DNA of 12,435 bases from assembly GCA_913052545.1 (NCBI GenBank), contig CAJXEF010000051.1:1-12435 (forward strand), written 5' to 3'. Position 1 is the stretch's first letter. Every line of letters begins with the position of its first letter. The DNA is from an uncultured Chloroflexota bacterium. GTDB lineage: Bacteria > Chloroflexota > Dehalococcoidia > UBA3495. Position numbers and translations under genes: made by a program. Shown here piece after piece: positions 1 through 6,743 of the stretch. The notes below the pieces were generated by a model. It ran no database searches and had not been told where the DNA came from. It was given only the letters and a program-made list of their open reading frames with translations.

Positions 1-2
1 TG

Positions 3-872
3 GTTGATGTTAGAGGTGCAGTTTCAGGTATAACTCATTCGTCTCCACAGGACCTTATTAATAAAATAATCGCTGATTTTGATAAATATCGCGGTGATAT
101 CCAAAACGCGGCCGACAGTGGATCAGGAATATCCGTTGATCAAGTTCGATTGAGATCTCCGATGCCCAAACCAGGGAACATAGTTTGTATGGCAGTTAAC
201 TATATGGAAGATGGAACTAGGTCAGAACCTGCTCCCATAAACGCATTTCATAAATCGCCTAACTCTGTTATTGGGAACAGGGATACCATGGTTTTGCCTG
301 ATGCTCCTGCGACGATATTCGAAGGCGAAGCTGAGATGGCTTTGATCATTGGCAAACATGCTTCGAACGTTAAACCTGAAAATGCTTACGAACATATATT
401 TGGATATATGGGGTTTATCGATGGTTCTGCCAGGGGATTACCTCCAGCTGGTAATACCTTTTATCAAATGAAGTCAAGGGATACCTTTGCGCCTATGGGT
501 CCGTGGTTGGTTACCGCTGATGAGATCGATGATCCGTTAAATTTATCAGTTAAACTTTGGGTGAATGAAGAGTTAAAACAAACTTACAATACCAGCGATA
601 TGGCACATAAGATTCCAAGAATTATAGAATGGGTTACCTCTATACATGATTTAGAACCGGGGGATGTGGTCGCAACCGGTACAAACCACAGGGGACTGAG
701 TGCCTTTCAAGATGGAGATAGGATAAATCTGGAAGTTCAAGGCTTGGGTAACTTGAATTTTGGTGTGCGGGATGATCTAAAACGCACTTGGGCCAGGACT
801 ACTAGGTTGGAAATGGCCGAACAAGGTAAAGAAGGAACTACTCCTCAATTGTCCGGCAAGTATTCGAGTTAA
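3..872 (+). CDS. Fumarylacetoacetate hydrolase (FAH) family protein, 5'-truncated by the window edge
   Basis: The frame is open from the first complete codon at base 3, so the true start lies upstream; 289 residues are visible. FAH-fold enzymes are cytosolic, metal-dependent hydrolases, isomerases or decarboxylases acting on oxo-acids from aromatic breakdown. The fragment shows the metal-binding signature: FEGEAEM gives E107 and E109, and FIDGSARG gives D140, followed by the SRDTFAPMGPW segment, then PGDVVATGT. The usual TGTPxGVG loop reads TGTNHRGL here, and the NDVSARD motif reads FIDGSARG, so this is a divergent branch. Substrate cannot be read from sequence; 2-hydroxyhepta-2,4-dienedioate isomerase and acylpyruvate hydrolase relatives are possible. 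A TTG at 150 could be mistaken for the start, but about 49 residues upstream look like coding sequence (for example SPQDLINKIIADFDKYR). The gene is followed by an intrinsic terminator. Confidence 0.9.
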   Translation, partial: VDVRGAVSGITHSSPQDLINKIIADFDKYRGDIQNAADSGSGISVDQVRLRSPMPKPGNIVCMAVNYMEDGTRSEPAPINAFHKSPNSVIGNRDTMVLPDAPATIFEGEAEMALIIGKHASNVKPENAYEHIFGYMGFIDGSARGLPPAGNTFYQMKSRDTFAPMGPWLVTADEIDDPLNLSVKLWVNEELKQTYNTSDMAHKIPRIIEWVTSIHDLEPGDVVATGTNHRGLSAFQDGDRINLEVQGLGNLNFGVRDDLKRTWARTTRLEMAEQGKEGTTPQLSGKYSS

Positions 873-918
873 TAAGACAATAATGTTTTTCCAGTTTCGA
901 ACATTGCGGTTCAAGTAA

Positions 919-951
919 CGCCTAGCCAATATCAATTGGCTAGGCGATTTT
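919..951 (+). terminator. Intrinsic terminator after the FAH-family gene
   Basis: A perfect 12-bp inverted repeat, CGCCTAGCCAAT (919-930) and ATTGGCTAGGCG (935-946), encloses a 4-nt loop ATCA and is followed by ATTTT. It begins 46 bases after the FAH stop codon. The short T-run is only on the plus-strand side, so it should act mainly on FAH transcription and not on the convergent small gene. Confidence 0.8.
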
Positions 952-989
952 ACTGGACTTTCAGTATTCCTATTTCGGATTTCCTTGAG

Positions 990-1226
990 TTAATTGACTA
1001 ATGCGGGAGACAGGCCACAAGAGGTTGGGTTTGTTTTTATGGCCCGGAAAAACTGAGTTTGCTGATCGACCCAGCGCATGGCGTCTAATGAAGTCCTAGA
1101 TATCGCCAACTCTTCCTCACGGTTTGGATGAGGCCCGAAAATAGACCAAAAGAAAGCATTACTATTGTGTTGGATTCTGTAACCCCGATAATAAATTCTT
1201 TTACCTTCGGTGAGACACTGTAACAT
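990..1226 (-). CDS. Small uncharacterised protein (78 aa)
   Basis: I do not recognise the family. The case for a real gene is good: AGGAG lies 10 bases upstream of the ATG on the minus strand, no other gene covers the stretch, and the composition is protein-like. The sequence has a YYRGYRIQ beta-like start, an aromatic FFWSIFGPHP segment, then an acidic and helical part ending in a SLDAMRWVDQQ motif. This pattern (short beta strands, then a helix closing with W-[IV]-D) resembles small stand-alone proteins often found in bacteria and phages that lack an assigned function. No signal peptide, membrane segment or Cys/His metal site is visible. It converges on the FAH gene and is divergent from the carboxymuconolactone decarboxylase-like gene, with a 203-base gap between the two start codons. 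Confidence 0.6.
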   Translation of the reverse strand: MLQCLTEGKRIYYRGYRIQHNSNAFFWSIFGPHPNREEELAISRTSLDAMRWVDQQTQFFRAIKTNPTSCGLSPALVN

Positions 1227-1418
1227 GATTAGTTTTCTCCTGAATAATTGTGGAATGTCCTCCCCTCACCCTTACCGGAGTTGCCAGATTGTTTTCGATA
1301 ATCCCAAGTATCTTCAACCACGGTGGCCCTGAAACAAATGTTCTAATATATCAATTTGAGAGTCAATTGCCTGGTGTCAGTAAATATTGATACAGTAAGA
1401 CAATACAACCTAATTCGG

Positions 1419-1429
1419 AGGAGGTGATC
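1419..1429 (+). promoter_or_regulatory. Extended Shine-Dalgarno site that fixes the start at 1430
   Basis: AGGAGGTGATC lies directly before ATG 1430. It matches 11 bases of the complement of the conserved 16S rRNA 3' end, with 5 bases between AGGAGG and the ATG. An in-frame GTG at 1424 lies inside this site, so it is unlikely to be the start. Confidence 0.85.
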
Positions 1430-1987
1430 ATGGCACGTACTCCTATAGTCACTAGGGAGAGTGTTCCTGAGTCGGATCGATCAATATTTGACGATATAGT
1501 TCGCGAACGTGGGGGAGTTCCAGCCGAGGGGCCTGGGTCGGTCATGCTGAATGCCCCACAGGTGGCCAGACGCGCTTTAGATTTGGCAGGTTTTTTAAGA
1601 GAGCAGACTTCGTTGGAACCGAGAATTCGTGAATTAGCTATGTTGTTGGCGGCGAGAGAAAATGATTGCCAATACATATGGAACGCCCACGCTCCGCCAG
1701 CCAGGGCAGCCGGATTAAAGGATGAGTTTGTTGACGCTTTACGAGATAAATTTGATTTAATCGGCTTGTCACCGGATGAATCAGCTGTCGTTAACTATGG
1801 CCGAGAATTTTTCAGGACTCATCAGGTGAGTCAACAGAATTTTGACGCGGCATTAGAACAATTCGGAAGGAATGGCCTAACAGAGTTGACCACCTTATTA
1901 GGTTGCTATGCCATGTTAGCGTTCAATGTTAATGCTTTTGGAGCTGAGTTACCAGCTGATCACGTTGAACCAGAGCTGCCTGTATAG
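1430..1987 (+). CDS. Carboxymuconolactone decarboxylase (CMD)/AhpD-like family protein
   Basis: The 185-residue product fits the CMD-like helical fold. The core motif is around residues 66-90: IRELAMLLAAREND, then C80-Q-Y-I-W84-N-A-H87, then PPARAAGL. In AhpD peroxidases this region is E...CxxC...H. Here the first Cys (C80) and the His (H87) line up but the second Cys position is Ile83, so an AhpD-type disulfide redox cycle is not supported. Proteins of this shape with a W/H pair in place of CxxC are commonly annotated as carboxymuconolactone decarboxylase-like, yet most have no proven reaction. The second half (residues 110-180) repeats the helical character, with the LLGCYAMLAFNVNAFG helix near the end. 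The ATG at 1430 is chosen because of the extended SD. The gene ends 36 bases from the convergent hisS stop, with no convincing terminator between them. Confidence 0.85.
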   Translation: MARTPIVTRESVPESDRSIFDDIVRERGGVPAEGPGSVMLNAPQVARRALDLAGFLREQTSLEPRIRELAMLLAARENDCQYIWNAHAPPARAAGLKDEFVDALRDKFDLIGLSPDESAVVNYGREFFRTHQVSQQNFDAALEQFGRNGLTELTTLLGCYAMLAFNVNAFGAELPADHVEPELPV

Positions 1988-2023
1988 ACTCCGGTTGTTG
2001 AACCACAGCAGGTTTAAATAAAA

Positions 2024-3280
2024 TTAGGCTTTAATCGATTCGAGAAATTCCGTGAGCTTCAAGGTTTCCTGTGTAGAGGTACTCATATCACGGATTACTA
2101 CTTCTCCACGGGAAATTTCATCATCACCTAATATAGCTACGAAGGGAATTCCAAGAGCGTTGGCTTGCCTCATCTGACCTCTCAATGCTCGTTGGCCGCT
2201 GCTGAGAATTGCTCCTGCTCCTTCAAGGCGGATTTTGGATGCAAGCGATAATGCATGGCTTCGGGCATTTTCCCCTACATTGGCAACCAGGTAGGTAGGG
2301 GAGGGTTCTTCTGGAATATCCACGCCGGATTCCTTAAGATTGAGGGTTAATCGTTCCATTCCTGATCCAAAACCAATGCCAGGAGTCGGATTCCCCCCTA
2401 ACTGTTCGATTAGCCCGTCATATCGGCCTCCTCCGCAAATAGTTGATTGTCCCCCTGAGTTCTTGGGTTGAATTTCGAATACAGTTCTAGTGTAATAATC
2501 CAGACCTCTTACCAAACGATGATCTATCTCGTATTTGAGGCCCATGATCTCAATATGACTTATCAACTGATCCCAGTGTGCCTGGCATTCGTTACAGAGG
2601 TGATCTATGGATTTAGGTGCTGCTTCTCCTAATATTCTGCATGTCTCTATTTTGCAATCCAGCAACCTGAGAGGGTTACGATCCAGCCTGTTCTTGCAAT
2701 CTAAGCAGAGGGTTTCTATGTGGTAGAGGTAGTAATTCTTAAGCTCCTCGATATAGTTTGGGCGGCATTCGGAATCACCTATGCTGTTTAGAAATAGGTC
2801 AATATCTGTCAGTCCTAAGGATTCCATAAATCGACATGCTAATTCAATTACCTCTGCATCGACTGATGGATCTGCATCTCCTAAAATTTCTAGACCAAAT
2901 TGGTGATGTTCTCTGTATCGTCCCGCCTGCGGCCGTTCATAGCGGAATACAGGGCAAAAATAATACATGCGTACTGGCTGGGGAAGGTTGTGCATCCCGT
3001 GCTCTAAATAGGCTCTACATACGGGAGCTGTTCCTTCGGGCCGGAGAGTTAGTTTGTCGTTCCCCCTGTCTTCGAAGGTATACATCTCCTTTTCTACGAT
3101 GTCGGTGCCTTCGCCTACTGACCTGAAGAATAGGTTTGCATCTTCGAATGTTGGGCTGTCGATTCTTCCGAACCCGTAACGTCTAGTGAGTTGAACGGCT
3201 TTACTTTCTATATATCGCCAATATTTTTGTTCTCCAGGTAGTAAATCGGTGGTTCCCCGAGGGGCTTGAAATGAGGTCAC
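2024..3280 (-). CDS. hisS: Histidyl-tRNA synthetase
   Basis: This is a cytosolic class II aminoacyl-tRNA synthetase that charges tRNA-His with histidine using ATP. The 418 residues match the usual bacterial length (about 420). Visible landmarks are the N-terminal RGTTDLLP (8-15), LRPEGTAP (79-86) of the active site, motif 2 FRYERPQAGRYREHHQFG (112-129), the histidine-specific LVRGLDYYTRTVFE and GGGRYDGL, and motif 3 in GIGFGSGMERL. A Cys-containing insertion (DCKNRLDRNPLRLLDCK through LCNEC) lies in the middle, as in many bacterial HisS proteins. The C-terminal anticodon-binding domain is present (about 330-418). The start is GTG at 3278-3280, with only a weak GA-rich site upstream. The gene lies 49 bases downstream of the CoA-transferase on the same strand and may be co-transcribed with it. 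It looks complete and functional. Confidence 0.97.
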   Translation of the reverse strand: MTSFQAPRGTTDLLPGEQKYWRYIESKAVQLTRRYGFGRIDSPTFEDANLFFRSVGEGTDIVEKEMYTFEDRGNDKLTLRPEGTAPVCRAYLEHGMHNLPQPVRMYYFCPVFRYERPQAGRYREHHQFGLEILGDADPSVDAEVIELACRFMESLGLTDIDLFLNSIGDSECRPNYIEELKNYYLYHIETLCLDCKNRLDRNPLRLLDCKIETCRILGEAAPKSIDHLCNECQAHWDQLISHIEIMGLKYEIDHRLVRGLDYYTRTVFEIQPKNSGGQSTICGGGRYDGLIEQLGGNPTPGIGFGSGMERLTLNLKESGVDIPEEPSPTYLVANVGENARSHALSLASKIRLEGAGAILSSGQRALRGQMRQANALGIPFVAILGDDEISRGEVVIRDMSTSTQETLKLTEFLESIKA

Positions 3281-3329
3281 AATAATTCTCTACGTGTAAT
3301 TAAATTAAGTTAACTATGGTGATTGGCTT

Positions 3330-4568
3330 TTAAACTAGACCTTCTGACTCCATCTTCCGTAGTTCATCTATACTTACTCCTCCAATACTGCATAATATCT
3401 CTTCGTTATTGGATCCAAGCAGCGGCGGGGCGTTTGAAGGCGAATCTTCTGTATCGACTAGTCGAATGGGGGTATTGACCGTTCGAAATGGCCCTCCCAT
3501 TGTATCCCCACTATCCAAAAACATTTTTCGGGTTTCCAAATGTGGGCATTCGTCCAAGTCTGCTACGTTTTGTACGATCCCCATAGAGAACCCGCAGTCC
3601 AGGAGCATTTTATTTAGCTCTTGTTTGGAAATGTGTTGAGACCATTCTTCGATAGCCGGTACGATGTTATTGAAATAAAAATCTCCGGCAATGTTTAGTC
3701 CCAAGTAACGAGTATCACTGATTAACTCCTCTCTCCCGACTAATTTCCAAAGAGCCGTCCACTTTTCAGGGGCATCTCCTGCTCCTGCAAGAACAACATA
3801 TCCATCCATCGCCTTTAAAGCTAATTGGGCGCTGAACATATTTTCCCGGGCACGAGTTGTTATCTGGCCGCTTTGTTGGTAGAGCGGCATACTGCTTGTT
3901 GTATGGGCTACCATGCAATCATACATAGCCATGTCTACGTGTTGTCCTATACCGGTCTTACGTTTAGATTCTAAAGCCATCATTATCCCTAAAGCGGTCC
4001 AGACGCCAGGTACCGAATCTCCAATGTTGTCTCCTACCATTTGTGGAGCGCTCCCAGGAGGGCCTGTCATTTCCATCCACCCTCCCATTCCTTGTACACA
4101 GGGATTATTGGCGGGCCAATCTGAATACGGCCCTCTTAAGCCCTCGCCGTCCCCGTATCCAGTTATTGTGGCATATACCAGACCAGGATTAATTTCACTC
4201 AGCCTATCCCAGCCAAAACCCAAACGGCGCATAGCGCCTGGTCCCCAATTGTCTAACAACACATCGGAAACCTTAAGCATTTCTTCGAATGCTTCTTTAC
4301 ATCGTGGGTTTCGTAAATCTATTGTCACACTTTTCTTATTTCTATTAACTCCTAAATACCGTGCGCTGACCTTTTGTCCATCTGTGCCATTTACGAAAGG
4401 GGTGTTGCTTCTGGCTCTATCTCCTGCTCCGGGGCGCTCAATTTTTATTACTTCAGCTCCCATGTCTGCCAAGATCATGGCGCAATATGGTCCGGCTACT
4501 ATGTGTGTGGCATCCAGAACACGAAGGCCTTCTAACGGTAATGGTAACTGAGTATTATTGGTGGTCAT
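3330..4568 (-). CDS. CaiB/BaiF family (class III) CoA-transferase
   Basis: Family members move CoA between carboxylic acids through aspartyl anhydride intermediates, preparing organic acids for breakdown. The 412-residue length is typical. The N-terminal LPLEGLRVLDATHIVAGPYCAMILADMGAEVIKIE (about 9-44) is the family hallmark, followed by RNKKSVTIDLRNP (76-88), the GYGDGEGLRGPYSDWPANN segment, and MVGDNIGDSVPG, where D180 is the likely catalytic Asp. GIGQHVDMAMYDCMV follows. The acyl substrate cannot be inferred; it could be any of several dicarboxylates or carnitine-like acids. The frame extends upstream to 4622, but ATG 4566-4568 is preferred because AGGAGG sits 5 bases ahead of it and the protein then begins just before the conserved domain. 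The gene is first in a minus-strand pair with hisS and is divergent from the Nudix gene. Confidence 0.93.
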   Translation of the reverse strand: MTTNNTQLPLPLEGLRVLDATHIVAGPYCAMILADMGAEVIKIERPGAGDRARSNTPFVNGTDGQKVSARYLGVNRNKKSVTIDLRNPRCKEAFEEMLKVSDVLLDNWGPGAMRRLGFGWDRLSEINPGLVYATITGYGDGEGLRGPYSDWPANNPCVQGMGGWMEMTGPPGSAPQMVGDNIGDSVPGVWTALGIMMALESKRKTGIGQHVDMAMYDCMVAHTTSSMPLYQQSGQITTRARENMFSAQLALKAMDGYVVLAGAGDAPEKWTALWKLVGREELISDTRYLGLNIAGDFYFNNIVPAIEEWSQHISKQELNKMLLDCGFSMGIVQNVADLDECPHLETRKMFLDSGDTMGGPFRTVNTPIRLVDTEDSPSNAPPLLGSNNEEILCSIGGVSIDELRKMESEGLV

Positions 4569-4573
4569 GGTTT

Positions 4574-4579
4574 CCTCCT
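4574..4579 (-). promoter_or_regulatory. Shine-Dalgarno site deciding the CoA-transferase start
   Basis: On the minus strand AGGAGG is followed by AAACC and then ATG 4568-4566. This supports the shorter protein over the longer in-frame start at 4622, which would overlap the predicted -10 promoter element at 4611-4616. Confidence 0.85.
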
Positions 4580-4610
4580 GGACTGACCTGAGGTGGGGGT
4601 AGCGGTATCT

Positions 4611-4639
4611 ACTATAAAACATTATCTCTAAGCTGAAAA
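4611..4639 (-). promoter_or_regulatory. Sigma70-type promoter for the CoA-transferase-hisS unit
   Basis: On the minus strand, -35 TTTTCA (4639-4634, 4 of 6 consensus bases) and -10 TATAGT (4616-4611, 5 of 6) are separated by exactly 17 bases. They lie about 45 bases upstream of the chosen start codon. This is a sequence match only. Confidence 0.55.
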
Positions 4640-4661
4640 CCCAGAGTCATTTAAGTCATTA

Positions 4662-4670
4662 TGCTATACT
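4662..4670 (+). promoter_or_regulatory. Extended -10 promoter element for the Nudix gene
   Basis: TGCTATACT fits TGn plus a 5-of-6 match to TATAAT. No good -35 lies 17 bases upstream (the hexamer there is CAGAGT). The same nonamer occurs at 7643-7651 before the NIPSNAP gene. It faces away from the minus-strand promoter at 4611-4639, giving a divergent pair in a 209-base gap. The implied leader is about 100 bases and holds two small overlapping inverted repeats (CGGTT...AACCG and CCGAT...ATCGG at about 4731-4763). Confidence 0.45.
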
Positions 4671-4777
4671 CCCATCGAATCTCATGCCAATGGTGAGGTC
4701 ACTATTTGCGGATTGTCATGCAGATAACGAACGGTTTGAATTAACCGATTAAGTTTATCGGTAAATGGACGTAAGTA

Positions 4778-5539
4778 ATGGATATATTGCACTTCGATAC
4801 TAATCCTTTTGGAGGAGCAGTTATAAGCCCCCAATCTTTGCCAGATGACCCTGATGAGTTTGGTTCAAGATTGAGTTATTCTATGCAGACATGGGGATCT
4901 GACGGTCTTAAAGCAATTTGGCTGCAAATCCCTAAAGCTTTGTCCAGATTGATACCAGTAGCCATAGACGCCGGCTTCAATTTTCATCACACCTCGGATG
5001 AGTATTTGATGCTAACACATCAGCTGATGCCGGAAGCTCACATTCCTCCATTTGCAACTCATTACATAGGCGTGGGTGGCGTGGTACTGAACGAAGATAA
5101 AGAACTTCTTGTAGTCTGCGAAAGATATCGTCGTCCTGGGCAGGCACCGTTTTACAAATTGCCCGGTGGCGCGATTCAGGCAGGCGAACATATAGTAGAC
5201 GCTATAGTCCGAGAGGTATTGGAAGAAACAGGTGTTCAGACGAAATTTCAATCGCTAGTATGCTTTCGACATTGGCATGGATATAGGTACGGTAAATCCG
5301 ATATATATTTTGTTTGCAGGTTGGCACCTTTAAGCAGAGAAATTACCATGCAAGTAGAAGAGATTGAAGAATGTATCTGGATGCCAGCTAATCAATTTCT
5401 GGACTCGGCCGATATCAGTGAATTCAATCAAAGTATTGTCAGGGCAGCCCTAGAAAGTCCAGGAATAGTCAATTCTTGGATAGAAGGTGTCGGAGATCCC
5501 GAGACTAGGGAGTTCTTTATGCCGGATAACATCAAGTAG
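4778..5539 (+). CDS. Nudix hydrolase of the Nudt6 (FGF antisense) type
   Basis: Nudix enzymes hydrolyse nucleoside diphosphates linked to other groups, in the cytosol and with Mg2+. The 253-residue protein has a perfect Nudix box at 131-153: G131-x5-E137-x7-R145-E146-V-L-E149-E150-T-G152-V. Residues 1-100 form a separate N-terminal domain: AIWLQIPKALSRLIPVAIDAGFNFHH and then FATHYIGVGGVVL. This domain plus the RHWHGYRYGKSDIYFVCRL segment and EEIEECIWMP match the pre-Nudix and Nudix layout of eukaryotic NUDT6 and plant NUDX2/7-type proteins, as I recall those families. The plant members act on NADH or ADP-ribose; the substrate here is not determined. ATG 4778 is the first start in the open frame; no strong SD precedes it (GGAC is the best). 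It stands alone, divergent from the CoA-transferase. Confidence 0.88.
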   Translation: MDILHFDTNPFGGAVISPQSLPDDPDEFGSRLSYSMQTWGSDGLKAIWLQIPKALSRLIPVAIDAGFNFHHTSDEYLMLTHQLMPEAHIPPFATHYIGVGGVVLNEDKELLVVCERYRRPGQAPFYKLPGGAIQAGEHIVDAIVREVLEETGVQTKFQSLVCFRHWHGYRYGKSDIYFVCRLAPLSREITMQVEEIEECIWMPANQFLDSADISEFNQSIVRAALESPGIVNSWIEGVGDPETREFFMPDNIK

Positions 5540-5652
5540 AGCCGTCATTACATTACGCTGAAAAAATCTGGTTAATTGCTTCCATGATGCCGGAGGTGTT
5601 GCGAGACCAGGGTTCCTTTGATGATTACCAGAATCTCTTTTAGGGTATTTTA

Positions 5653-5658
5653 TATAAT
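5653..5658 (+). promoter_or_regulatory. Possible -10 element upstream of the cyclase gene
   Basis: A full-consensus TATAAT lies 112 bases before the cyclase start in a 231-base gap, but no -35 element is recognisable at 16-18 bases upstream and no TGn extension is present. In this AT-rich stretch it may be chance. I see nothing else in the 5540-5770 gap apart from the cyclase SD (AAAGGAG, 6 bases before the ATG). Confidence 0.25.
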
Positions 5659-5770
5659 TATTGTCGCTACGTTAAGAAAATAGAGGAAGGAAGATCTAAG
5701 ACAAGTGATTTTTAGAAATATCTATATTGCAACCGTTCACTTTCGTATTTAATTGTGAAAGGAGTGACTT

Positions 5771-6700
5771 ATGGCTACTAATCGAATACCAAGCGAGGAA
5801 GAGGTTATCGGTTGGATGGATTCCTTGAGTAATTGGGGGCGTTGGGGTGCTGATGACCAGTTAGGAACTCTTAACCTGATTACGGACGCTAAACGAGTGG
5901 AGGCAGCTAATCTGGTTACCGAGGGGATCAGTGTGACTTGTTCTCGGTTGGTGGTGCCTGAGCTAGCGCCTGACGTGACTACTATTCCACCATTGCACTA
6001 TATGATTAGAGCAGGAGATACGGTTCCGTCACGAGGTGGTGGTGGTACGTCAGATTTCATCGGTTTTTCTTACCACGGACTGACCATAACTCATCTGGAT
6101 GCGCTTTGCCATCAGACTTGGGACGGGAAATTATATAACGGTAAAGATGCGTCTACGGTACGGAGCGAGGAAAAGGCCACTGCCCTGAATATTGATCAAG
6201 CAAAAAATGGGATCATTACTCGAGGAGTGATGTTAGATATCGCCAAAGTAAGGGGCGTTGACTGGTTGGAGGCTGGCGATGGTGTTTTTACTGAGGATTT
6301 GGAAGCTGCAGAGAAGGCGCAAGGTGTAGAGATCGGACCAGGAGATGCATTAATCTTACGCTTGGGTTGGTATAAGCGTCGCATGGAGGTTGGTCCCCCA
6401 GAATCGGGTCGTCCAGGGTTGCATGCTGAGACGCTCCCGTGGCTAAAGGAACGGGGTATATCTGTCGTAGCCGGTGATGCATCTCAAGATGTAGATCCAA
6501 GTGGATATCCGAATATCGGATTACCGGTGCATCGAGTAGGTATAGTTGGAATGGGTCTATGGCTTATCGATGCCGGGAATTGTGAAGAACTGGCTTCTGT
6601 CTGCCAGCGCTTAAATCGATATGATTTTATGTTTATTGTTGCTCCTATTAGGTTCAAGAATGCGACGGGTTCTCCTACTAACCCTTTGGCTGTATTTTGA
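5771..6700 (+). CDS. Cyclase family protein (kynurenine formamidase-like metal hydrolase)
   Basis: The 309-residue protein belongs to the metal-dependent cyclase superfamily, which includes bacterial kynurenine formamidase and isatin hydrolase. The metal-binding signature HxGTHxDxPxH appears as THLDALCH, with H108, D110 and H114, and H102 just upstream. The N-terminal WGRWGADDQLGTLNLIT (about 22-39) is a mark of the larger, roughly 300-residue cyclase branch found in environmental bacteria. GDALILRLGW and a C-terminal APIRFKNATGSPTNPLAVF ending also fit. The two consensus positions that differ (Gly to Ile, Pro to Leu) are near the metal site but leave the ligands intact. Reaction: probably hydrolysis of an amide, lactone or cyclic compound; substrate unknown. 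AAAGGAG lies 6 bases before the ATG. The lyase gene begins 43 bases downstream on the same strand, so the two are likely co-transcribed. Confidence 0.88.
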   Translation: MATNRIPSEEEVIGWMDSLSNWGRWGADDQLGTLNLITDAKRVEAANLVTEGISVTCSRLVVPELAPDVTTIPPLHYMIRAGDTVPSRGGGGTSDFIGFSYHGLTITHLDALCHQTWDGKLYNGKDASTVRSEEKATALNIDQAKNGIITRGVMLDIAKVRGVDWLEAGDGVFTEDLEAAEKAQGVEIGPGDALILRLGWYKRRMEVGPPESGRPGLHAETLPWLKERGISVVAGDASQDVDPSGYPNIGLPVHRVGIVGMGLWLIDAGNCEELASVCQRLNRYDFMFIVAPIRFKNATGSPTNPLAVF

Positions 6701-6743
6701 TATTTTGGGATTTCATTTAATATTCGTATAAGAGGGAGGGCAG

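Noticed and set aside
1424..1429. GTG at 1424 as start of the CMD-like gene
   Set aside because: It is inside the Shine-Dalgarno sequence of the ATG at 1430.
1993..2004. Hairpin GGTT-GTTG-AACC between the CMD-like gene and hisS as a shared terminator
   Set aside because: The stem is only 4 bp and no T-run follows on either strand.
3913..4551. A 212-residue plus-strand open frame
   Set aside because: It lies fully antisense to the clear CoA-transferase gene, is Pro/Ser-rich without any recognisable domain, and has no convincing ribosome site.
4569..4622. Longer CoA-transferase starting at 4622
   Set aside because: The extra 18 residues lie over the predicted -10 element and the strong SD, and precede the conserved domain without matching it.
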